From Cryobacterium shii (GTDB taxonomy: Bacteria; Actinomycetota; Actinomycetes; Actinomycetales; Microbacteriaceae): a stretch of DNA of 64,000 nt. Both the position numbers and the translations under genes were made by a program. Positions 9,769-16,107 of the stretch are shown piece after piece (within the stretch, counting starts at the first letter, position 1; each line of letters begins with the position of its first letter). The notes under the pieces were generated by a model. That model made no database searches and was not told where the DNA came from. It worked only from the letters and a program-made list of their open reading frames with translations. The stretch spans positions 62,001-126,000 of the forward strand of contig NZ_SOFY01000013.1 of the NCBI RefSeq assembly GCF_004402595.1, read 5' to 3'.

Positions 9769-10002
9769 TTACGGCTGGGTGAGCTTTTCGATCGAGTCGT
9801 CGGCTTCCGCAGCGATATCGCCGATGGCGTCCCGCAGTTCGGCCTCGCGTTTGCGGTAACCGTCCGAGATGGCCTCGCCGAATTCGCGGGCCTTGGTGTC
9901 GAGATCGGCAAAGAATTGCTTGCCCTGACGCGTCTTACCGCCCTCACGGGCGAGGAGCAGCCCCGTGGCCAGACCGACGACGAACCAGATGAAGTTCTTC
10001 AT
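9769..10002 (-). CDS. Small membrane-anchored helical protein (unknown function)
   Basis: 77 residues: an N-terminal membrane helix (FIWFVVGLATGLLLA, about 3-18), then a charged, probably coiled-coil cytoplasmic tail rich in Lys, Arg, Glu and Asp. The layout resembles YtxH-like or apolipoprotein-like small proteins, but I cannot assign a family. It sits between a DUF948 protein and alaS, a position where actinobacteria often carry such a gene, so it is probably real and cotranscribed with alaS. Confidence 0.75.
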   Translation of the reverse strand: MKNFIWFVVGLATGLLLAREGGKTRQGKQFFADLDTKAREFGEAISDGYRKREAELRDAIGDIAAEADDSIEKLTQP

Positions 10003-10085
10003 GACAATGCTCCCTGACGTGTGTGGAGACCCGGATCCGAGACTCGAACGGCTTCTTTCCAGAATAGCCGACTCCCTGCGCCGGA

Positions 10086-10457
10086 CTACCGGCGCCGACG
10101 GGTGAGGGCCGGTCGGGCGGCCCCGAGGGCGGCGCGCACGCCGGCGGAGAAGCCCGCGAGCTTGACCAGCGGACCGCCGACGGTCGCGGCGACCAGGGCC
10201 ACCATCGCGGAGACATTGCCCGTGACATCCGCCACATTCGACGTGATGGTGTCGACCCGGGCGAGCTGGGCGTTGGTCTCCTGCAGGGTCTTCGTCGATT
10301 CCTCGAGCAGCGGTGTCACGTTGTGGCTCAGGTCTCGGATGGCCAGGGTCGTCTCATCGAAGACGCGCCCGAGCTTGAACAGCGGGACGGACAGGAAGAG
10401 CACCAGGACGGCGAAGCCGCCCGCAAAAACCAGACCGACGATATCTGCACCAGACAT
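10086..10457 (-). CDS. DUF948 domain-containing membrane protein
   Basis: 123-residue protein starting MSGADIVGLVFAGGF. A membrane helix at about 4-27 is followed by an amphipathic helical region (RDLSHNVTPLLEEST) typical of DUF948, and a basic C-terminus ending RRRR. Function is unknown; the family recalls methyl-accepting-type helical bundles. The ATG at 10457 is chosen because family members begin at this point. In-frame ATGs upstream add sequence without similarity. It lies just downstream of the rpsD terminator, so it probably has its own promoter. Confidence 0.8.
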   Translation of the reverse strand: MSGADIVGLVFAGGFAVLVLFLSVPLFKLGRVFDETTLAIRDLSHNVTPLLEESTKTLQETNAQLARVDTITSNVADVTGNVSAMVALVAATVGGPLVKLAGFSAGVRAALGAARPALTRRRR

Positions 10458-10515
10458 TGACCAACCATCCATTCCTCGATCGGCATGCACCGACATTCGG
10501 CGTGCAGAAACGCAA

Positions 10516-10546
10516 AGAGCGGACCACCCCAAGGGTGATCCGCTCT
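10516..10546 (-). terminator. Rho-independent terminator of rpsD
   Basis: Inverted repeat AGAGCGGA-C-CACCC and its complement around a three-base loop (14-bp stem, one mismatch). On the minus strand it is followed by the T-rich CTCTTTGCGTTTCTG. It lies 48 bp past the rpsD stop. Confidence 0.8.
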
Positions 10547-10594
10547 CCAGCGTAGTTCAGAAGCGCTGCCTGACGGCGGCGCAGGTAAAAAAAC

Positions 10595-11224
10595 CTAGCG
10601 GGCCGCGTAGTACTCGACGACGAGCTGGACTTCACAGGTCACCGGGATTTCGATGCGCTTGGGGCGGCGCACGAGGCGGGCCTGCAGCTTGTCGATCTCG
10701 ACCTCGAGGTACGGCGGGAGCTTCGGGAGAACGTCGACGTGACCGCCGGCGGCTGCAACCTGGAACGGCTCCATGCCCTCGCTCTTGGGCTTGACGTGGA
10801 TGAGCTGACCCGGCTTCACGCGGAAGGAGGGCCGGTCAACCAGCTGGCCGTCGATGAGGATGTGACGGTGCACGATCATCTGACGGGCCTGGGCGGTGGT
10901 GCGGGCGATGGCCGAACGCACGAGAAGAGCGTCGAGACGGGTCTCGAGAATCTCGACGAGGTTCTCACCGGTCAGTCCCTGGGCGCGGCGAGCTTCCTCG
11001 AAGGCGATCTTGAGCTGAGCCTCGCGGATGCCGTACTGGGCGCGTAAGCGCTGCTTTTCGCGAAGACGAACGGCGTAGTCGGAGTCGGTCTTGCGCTTGG
11101 TGCGACCGTGCTCCCCCGGTGCGTACGGACGCTTCTCGAGGTAGCGGGCGGCCTTCGGGGTCAGGGCGATGCCCAGGGCCCGCGACAGGCGGGTCTTACT
11201 GCGGGTGCGTGACTTGGTAGACAC
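10595..11224 (-). CDS. rpsD: 30S ribosomal protein S4
   Basis: 209-residue primary rRNA-binding protein that nucleates the 30S body. It has the N-terminal S4 domain (RTRSKTRLSRALGIALTPKA, KRPYAPGEHG) and the S4 RNA-binding motif in the second half (RLDALLVRSAIARTTAQAR, IVHRHILIDGQLVDRPSF). The GTG at 11224 has GAAAGGA four bases upstream; the longer frame to 11383 has no similarity. Here rpsD stands alone, not in the alpha operon with rpsM, rpsK and rpoA, which is common in actinobacteria. It has its own terminator. Confidence 0.97.
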   Translation of the reverse strand: MSTKSRTRSKTRLSRALGIALTPKAARYLEKRPYAPGEHGRTKRKTDSDYAVRLREKQRLRAQYGIREAQLKIAFEEARRAQGLTGENLVEILETRLDALLVRSAIARTTAQARQMIVHRHILIDGQLVDRPSFRVKPGQLIHVKPKSEGMEPFQVAAAGGHVDVLPKLPPYLEVEIDKLQARLVRRPKRIEIPVTCEVQLVVEYYAAR

Positions 11225-11460
11225 GGTGTCCTTTCGATGGAACTGCAAACAGGGGAAACCAGGGCGCGAGCCTGGTGTGCAAAAGCACAGACCGGCGTCA
11301 TGGGAGTTCAGAGGGGTGGTTGCCACGGGACGCCCGGCTACAGAGCGAAACCCATCCAAATCTGGAGACGGACGCAGCCGCATGCCGTTCCAGTTGTAGG
11401 CCCGTTCAGGCTACCACATCGGCCCCGCTGCCCACTCCGTTGCCCGCCCCCTCCGCCCGA
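11225..11460. other. Upstream region of rpsD, no gene seen
   Basis: This 236-bp stretch should hold the rpsD promoter and leader. It contains a small hairpin (ACCAGG/CCTGGT at about 11258-11277). I see no convincing -35/-10 pair and no coding sequence; short open frames here have no recognisable content. Confidence 0.5.
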
Positions 11461-11566
11461 CCCCGCCCGAACCAATTCGACGGAGATTCTGCTCTAAAAC
11501 GGCTCATACCGACTGTTTCGGGCCGGTTTGGCCAAAATCTCCGTCGAATTCGTTCATCGGGCGGGG
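11461..11566. repeat. 87-bp inverted-repeat element, copy A, with extended arms
   Basis: The core at 11469-11555 begins GAACCAATTCGACGGAGAT and ends ATCTCCGTCGAATTCGTTC, so its two ends are inverted copies with one mismatch. In this copy the arms extend by a further ten bases (CCCCGCCCGA at 11461-11470 and TCGGGCGGGG at 11557-11566). Copy B at 40690-40776 has exactly the same length, identical 19-bp ends, and a diverged middle that keeps CTAAAAC and CGGGCCG. It lies between the rarA stop and the rpsD start. It could be a REP/MITE-like element or a strong RNA hairpin. Confidence 0.85.
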
Positions 11567-11610
11567 CACAGCGGAGCGGGGCGAGGGCGAGGGGCTGGGG
11601 GCTGGAGGCT

Positions 11611-11691
11611 GGAGGAGGCACGAGGGAGGAGGCACGAGGCACGAGGAACGAGGGAGGAGGCACGAGGGAGGAGGCACGAGGGAGGAGGAGG
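11611..11691. repeat. 14-bp purine-rich tandem repeat (VNTR-like)
   Basis: Unit GGAGGAGGCACGAG at 11611, 11625, 11653 and 11667, with a variant GCACGAGGAACGAG at 11639 and a partial copy after 11681. It ends about a dozen bases before the rarA stop codon on the opposite strand. Plus-strand purine bias is nearly complete. No gene is supported here. Confidence 0.85.
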
Positions 11692-11702
11692 GCTGCGGGC
11701 TG

Positions 11703-13058
11703 CTAGCGGGCGCGGATGATCTTGCGGAGCTTGGCGAGCCGGGCCGAGACCTCGCGCTCGTTGCCGTGCTCGGTGGGTTCGTAGTAGCGAGCGTCGGCGA
11801 TCTCGTCCGGCGGGTACTGCTGGGCCAGCACGCCGAGGACGTCGTCGTGGGGGTACCGGTAGCCCCGGCCGTGACCGAGCCGTTTGGCGCCGGAATAGTG
11901 GGCGTCGCGCAAATGTTTGGGGACGCGGCCCGTCTTGCCGGCGCGAACATCCGCGATGGCCTTGTCCAACGCCATATAAGAGGCGTTGGATTTCGGCGCC
12001 GTGGCCAGGTGCACGACCGCCTGGGCCAGTGGGATGCGACCCTCCGGCATGCCGATGTACTGCACGGCGTCCGCGGCGGCGATGGCGATCAGGAGGGACT
12101 GCGGATCGGCCATGCCGATGTCTTCCGAGGCCAGGACGATGATGCGGCGGCAGATGAATCGCGGGTCTTCGCCGGACTCGATCATGCGCGCGAGGTAGTG
12201 CAGGGACGCGTCGACGTCGGATCCTCGAACAGACTTGATGAACGCGCTGATCACGTCGTAGTGCTCGTCGCCGTTGCGGTCGTAGCGAAGCAACGCCCGG
12301 TCCACGGCGAGGGCGACGATCTCGGTGGTGATGACCGGCCGCTCGTCCGCTCCCGGTTCGGATTCCGCCGGCCTGACCGCCGACGCCGCCGACACGGATG
12401 CGGCCTCCAGCGCCGTGAGCGCCCGGCGGGCGTCCCCCGACGCGAGCCGGATGATCGCCGCCCGGGCCTCGGGGTCGAGAACGAACCGGTCCGCCAGACC
12501 GCGCGGCTCGACCACGGCACGGTCGACGACGATGCCGAGGTCGTCGTCGCTGAGGGTCTCGAGGGTCAGGAGCAGGGACCGTGACAGCAGCGGAGAGATG
12601 ACCGAGAACGACGGGTTCTCGGTGGTCGCGGCCACCAGGATGATGATCCCGTTCTCCACACCCGGGAGCAGGGCATCCTGCTGGGCCTTGCTGAAACGGT
12701 GGATCTCGTCCAGGAAAAGTACCGTGGAGAGCCCGTAGAGGTCACGACTCGTGCGCGCCTCCTCCATCACCTGGCGCACGTCACGCACGCCGGCCGAGAC
12801 AGCGGACAACTCCACGAACCGACGACCGGAGCTGTGTGCGATGGCCTGGGCGAGCGTGGTCTTGCCTGTGCCGGGCGGGCCCCAGAGGATGACGGAGACG
12901 GCGCCCTGCTCCCCCGTCTTGTCGCTCGCCAGGCTCACCAGCGGCGAGCCGGGAGTCAGCAGGTGCTTCTGGCCGGCGACCTCGTCGAGACTCTTCGGGC
13001 GCATCCGCACGGCGAGCGGTGTGGCACCGCTGCGTAGTCCCGGTTGAACATCAGCCAT
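11703..13058 (-). CDS. rarA: Replication-associated recombination protein A (RarA/MgsA)
   Basis: AAA+ ATPase acting at stalled replication forks. The 451-residue protein has Walker A GPPGTGKT (60-67), Walker B FLDEIHRF (Asp117/Glu118), sensor-1 AATTENPSF, sensor-2 [11 protein letters not shown], and the C-terminal tetramerisation region ([39 protein letters not shown]) that distinguishes RarA from RuvB and DnaX. A Ser/Ala/Glu-rich insert lies near residues 215-240. It is transcribed divergently from the cyclophilin gene, 172 bp away, and its 3' end runs into a tandem repeat. Confidence 0.94.
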   Translation of the reverse strand: MADVQPGLRSGATPLAVRMRPKSLDEVAGQKHLLTPGSPLVSLASDKTGEQGAVSVILWGPPGTGKTTLAQAIAHSSGRRFVELSAVSAGVRDVRQVMEEARTSRDLYGLSTVLFLDEIHRFSKAQQDALLPGVENGIIILVAATTENPSFSVISPLLSRSLLLTLETLSDDDLGIVVDRAVVEPRGLADRFVLDPEARAAIIRLASGDARRALTALEAASVSAASAVRPAESEPGADERPVITTEIVALAVDRALLRYDRNGDEHYDVISAFIKSVRGSDVDASLHYLARMIESGEDPRFICRRIIVLASEDIGMADPQSLLIAIAAADAVQYIGMPEGRIPLAQAVVHLATAPKSNASYMALDKAIADVRAGKTGRVPKHLRDAHYSGAKRLGHGRGYRYPHDDVLGVLAQQYPPDEIADARYYEPTEHGNEREVSARLAKLRKIIRAR

Positions 13059-13230
13059 AGGTCCAGCGTAGTTTGTGCCGGTGACCGGGCGAACAGTGCC
13101 GGGCGACGGGCCCGCGACCCTGTTTGTCTGGATTCACTCGGTTGCGTAGAGTTCAACGTGGTTCGGGCGTCAATCGCGCCGGGCCGTCCCTGCGTGATCT
13201 GGCCGTGCGCGGCCCCCTGGAGGATACGAC

Positions 13231-14031
13231 GTGGTAGTGAACAAGAAACAAGACCGCGAATCCCGCGAGGCGCGTGTGCGGGTTCGTGCCTTCCAGGCCC
13301 GGCGGGCGGTGCACGAGCACCAGCAGAAGCGTCGGTTGCGGGACAACATCTTTGCCGGTATAGCGGTGACGGCCGTGCTCGCCCTCGCCGTGGGCGCGCA
13401 GTTGGCCTTCTTCAGCGGCGGCTCCGGGAAGGTCGCGCCCTCCACGCCGGCCACCCCGACCCCGTCGGCGAGTGAGACGGCGCCGGCCGGCGCGAACTCG
13501 GGCGATGTCCCGCCCACGACCCTGGCCGAGGGCCGCACCTGGACCGGCACGATGGCCCTGAACGGCATTCCACTGGAGATCGAACTGGACGGCGCCGCCG
13601 CACCGCAGGCCGTGTCGTCCACGATCAGTCTGATCAATTCGGGGTTCTACCAGGACCTGACCTGTCACCGTCTGACCACCGGCGGATTCTTCGTGCTGCA
13701 GTGCGGCGACCCCGAAGGCACCGGTGCCGGCGGGCCCGGTTACAGCTATGGCCCGGTCGAGAACGCCCCCGCGGACAACGTGTACCCGGCCGGCACCCTC
13801 GCCATGGCCCGACAGGGCGGCAACGCCTACAGCATGGGCAGCCAGTTCTTCATCGTCTACGACGACACCACCATCCCCGCCGACGCGGTCGGCGGCTACA
13901 CGGTGCTGGGCAAGGTCACCGGCGGACTTGACCAGATCAAGGCGCAGATCACGGATGCCGGCGTCACCGGCGGCTCCGCGGACGGCGCTCCCGCGGTGCC
14001 GACGACGATCACACAGGTATCAGTTCAGTAG
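13231..14031 (+). CDS. Membrane-anchored cyclophilin-type peptidyl-prolyl isomerase
   Basis: 266 residues: a basic, probably helical cytoplasmic N-terminus (1-38), one membrane helix (about 39-61), a Ser/Pro/Thr linker, and a cyclophilin domain from about 100 to the end. Domain motifs include FYQDLTCHRLTTGGFFVLQC, GTLAMARQGGNAYSMGSQFF and GYTVLGKVTGGLD. It should catalyse prolyl isomerisation outside the membrane. The canonical catalytic arginine is not clear: HRLTTGGF stands where many members have HRVIPGF. The GTG at 13231 has GGAGGA six bases upstream. In actinobacteria a gene of this kind commonly lies near rel and DUF349. Confidence 0.9.
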   Translation: MVVNKKQDRESREARVRVRAFQARRAVHEHQQKRRLRDNIFAGIAVTAVLALAVGAQLAFFSGGSGKVAPSTPATPTPSASETAPAGANSGDVPPTTLAEGRTWTGTMALNGIPLEIELDGAAAPQAVSSTISLINSGFYQDLTCHRLTTGGFFVLQCGDPEGTGAGGPGYSYGPVENAPADNVYPAGTLAMARQGGNAYSMGSQFFIVYDDTTIPADAVGGYTVLGKVTGGLDQIKAQITDAGVTGGSADGAPAVPTTITQVSVQ

Positions 14032-14067
14032 AATCACCTAAACCATGCGCGGGCTTGCAATAGGCTT

Positions 14068-14102
14068 GACGCAGTATTGGCTCTAGACGCAGTATCGGCT
14101 CC
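14068..14102. repeat. 17-bp imperfect direct repeat upstream of the DUF349 gene
   Basis: GACGCAGTATTGGCTCT (14068-14084) is repeated as GACGCAGTATCGGCTCC (14086-14102), 18 bp apart with two mismatches. It lies 38-72 bp before the start codon, in the promoter region; TTGACG at 14066 could be a -35 element. It may be a regulator-binding site or a chance duplication. Confidence 0.6.
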
Positions 14103-14139
14103 CTCGTGAGCGCCCGACGACATCATTAAGGTGAGGCTC

Positions 14140-15372
14140 TTGACTACGACAGATCAGCAACCATGGGGTCGCGTAGACGAATCCGGCACGGTTTACGTGC
14201 GCGAAGCGACAGGTGAACGCGCCGTGGGACAGTATCCCGACGCGACGCCGGAAGAGGCGCTGGCCTACTTCGAACGCAAATACGTTGAACTCAACGGACA
14301 GGTCACGCTCCTGGAACAGCGTGCAAAGGGTGGCGCGCCCGCGGCCGACATCGCGAAGTCCGTCGCTCACCTGACCGAGACGGTAGCCAACGCCAACGCG
14401 GTCGGCAACCTGGCCGCACTGGCAGCCCGCCTGGGCGCCCTGGGCGGCGCCGTGAGCGAGCTCACGGAGCAGCAGAGCGCCGAGTCGAAGGCCGCTGCTG
14501 TCGCCGCCATCGCCGAGCGCGCCGCCATCGTCGCCGAAGCAGAGGCCCTCGCGGCCGAAGACCCGGCCAAGACGCAGTGGAAGCAGACCAGTGCTGCCCT
14601 CGAGGCGCTCTTCGCCAAGTGGCAGGCTCACCAGCACGACGCCCCCCGCATCCCCAAGGGTGAGGCCAACGACCTGTGGAAGCGATTCCGGGCCGCCCGC
14701 ACCACGATCGAACAGAACCGCAAGGCGTTCTTCGCCGAGTTGGACAGCGCCCACAAGGACGTCCGCAACCGCAAGCAGCACCTGATCGAGCAGGCCGAAG
14801 CCCTCGCGCCGAAGGGCGCGGACGGCATCCCGGCCTACCGCAACCTTCTCGACGAGTGGAAGCTGGCCGGCCGCAGCGGCAAAAAGCAGGATGACGCCAT
14901 GTGGGCGAAGTTCAAGGCCGCCGGTGACGTGTTGTACTCCGTGAAGTCGGAAATCGACGCGCAGGACAACGAGGAGTTCGCCGGAAACCTGGAGCAGAAG
15001 CTCGAATTGCTCACCGAAGCCGAACTGCTCCTGACCGAAACGGACCGCACGAAGGCCCGCACGACCCTCAGCGCGATCCAGCGCCGGTGGGATGCGATCG
15101 GCAAGGTTCCGCGCGACTCCGTCAAGCTGGTCGAAGACCGCATGCGCAAGGTCGAGGCCGCCGTTCGCAAGCTCGACGACGACCACTGGAAGCGCAACAA
15201 CCCGGAGACCAAGGCACGTGCCGAGGGCATGGCCGGTCAGTTGCACGACGCCATCGCCAAGCTCGAGGCCGAGCTCGCGACGGCCCAGGACAGCAAGGAC
15301 GCTCGCGCGATCGCCGAGGCGACCGAGGCCCTGGAGACCCGCAAGGCGTGGTTGAAGGCCATCGGCCAGTAA
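14140..15372 (+). CDS. DUF349 domain-containing protein
   Basis: 410-residue acidic, Ala/Glu/Lys-rich, strongly helical cytoplasmic protein with repeated DUF349 units (WKQTSAALEALFAKWQ, LWKRFRAARTTIEQNRKAFF, LLDEWKLAGRSGKKQDDAMW, RWDAIGKVPRD). Function is uncertain. The TTG at 14140 is preferred because AAGGTGA lies about five bases upstream and the protein then begins MTTTDQQPWGRVDE, which fits the family. The GTG at 14131 is the alternative. The conserved position close to rel is typical of Micrococcales. A strong terminator follows. Confidence 0.85.
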   Translation: MTTTDQQPWGRVDESGTVYVREATGERAVGQYPDATPEEALAYFERKYVELNGQVTLLEQRAKGGAPAADIAKSVAHLTETVANANAVGNLAALAARLGALGGAVSELTEQQSAESKAAAVAAIAERAAIVAEAEALAAEDPAKTQWKQTSAALEALFAKWQAHQHDAPRIPKGEANDLWKRFRAARTTIEQNRKAFFAELDSAHKDVRNRKQHLIEQAEALAPKGADGIPAYRNLLDEWKLAGRSGKKQDDAMWAKFKAAGDVLYSVKSEIDAQDNEEFAGNLEQKLELLTEAELLLTETDRTKARTTLSAIQRRWDAIGKVPRDSVKLVEDRMRKVEAAVRKLDDDHWKRNNPETKARAEGMAGQLHDAIAKLEAELATAQDSKDARAIAEATEALETRKAWLKAIGQ

Positions 15373-15410
15373 CGCGCCCCGGCTCGAACCGGGTTCGTCA
15401 ACAGAAGTGA

Positions 15411-15446
15411 GAACGGGGATCTGTCCACAGATCCCCGTTCTTCTTG
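15411..15446 (+). terminator. Rho-independent terminator after the DUF349 gene
   Basis: Perfect 13-bp stem GAACGGGGATCTG / CAGATCCCCGTTC with loop TCCA, followed by TTCTTGT. It lies 38 bp past the stop codon. Confidence 0.85.
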
Positions 15447-15480
15447 TATCCGGCCCGCGACCGGACCGCACGCTGGTCCG

Positions 15481-16107
15481 ATGAGCTTCAGATTGCAGCC
15501 GGTGCTTTCCGCCCGGGACCTTCCACTCGCTGAACTGTGCTGCGCGCGCCTCGACGGGGAGGTGTTCAAGCTGGGCGATTTCTGGTGCCCGGTCGACGAG
15601 CCGGGCGACGCCCCGAGCCGGGCTCGCGCGGCGGGCCTCCTCGTGTCTCCACGGGCGATCGCGGAGCGGCTGACCGCCGCGTGGATCTACGGCCTCACCC
15701 CGGAGCCGCGACAGCACCAGTTCTGCGTCCACACGGCCGCCCGGATGCATCTGGCTCCCTCACCGAGGCTGCGGATCCGCGAGGTCAGCTGCAGCCCGGA
15801 CCAGGTGCAGACGATTTCCGGCCTGCGGGTCACTCGCCCCCTCCGGACCGTCGTGGACCTGGCGCGGTGGAACCTGGACCCGGATGCCGATGGGGATTCG
15901 CTGCGGGCGTGCGCCCTGCCGCCACTGATCGCCGCGCTCCTGCGATTCGCCGGCCACAGCAGCGCCGATCCGGCCCGCCGGCTCTGCGCCGGCCCCAACG
16001 TGCCGTACAAGGCCCAGGCCCTGGCCCGCCTCGACGAGGCGCAGGTCCTACTGGACACCCTGCCGGCTGAGCCTACGTTGTCGGTTCAGCCGACGCTGCC
16101 GGTTTAG
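15481..16107 (+). CDS. Hypothetical protein, weakly AbiEi-antitoxin-like
   Basis: 208 residues. The segment HTAARMHLAPSPRLRIREV and especially SGLRVTRPLRTVVDLARW resemble the C-terminal region of AbiEi-type proteins, where a 'promoter-like' loop and VDLAR helix are common. No nucleotidyltransferase toxin gene is adjacent, so if the family match holds it is an orphan. The C-terminus ends in a short repeat (PTLSVQPTLPV). Its TAG overlaps the rel TAA by three bases within a four-base convergent overlap. The assignment is tentative; the open frame and codon use look genuine. Confidence 0.55.
   Translation: MSFRLQPVLSARDLPLAELCCARLDGEVFKLGDFWCPVDEPGDAPSRARAAGLLVSPRAIAERLTAAWIYGLTPEPRQHQFCVHTAARMHLAPSPRLRIREVSCSPDQVQTISGLRVTRPLRTVVDLARWNLDPDADGDSLRACALPPLIAALLRFAGHSSADPARRLCAGPNVPYKAQALARLDEAQVLLDTLPAEPTLSVQPTLPV

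Noticed and set aside
11504-11950. Short frames across the purine-rich repeat and the inverted-repeat element
   Set aside because: They read tandem repeats as Pro/Ser or Arg/Gly tracts and run into rarA; no ribosome site.
14083-15750. 555-codon minus-strand frame opposite the DUF349 gene
   Set aside because: It crosses a strong terminator and the 5' part of another gene; composition is typical of an antisense shadow.
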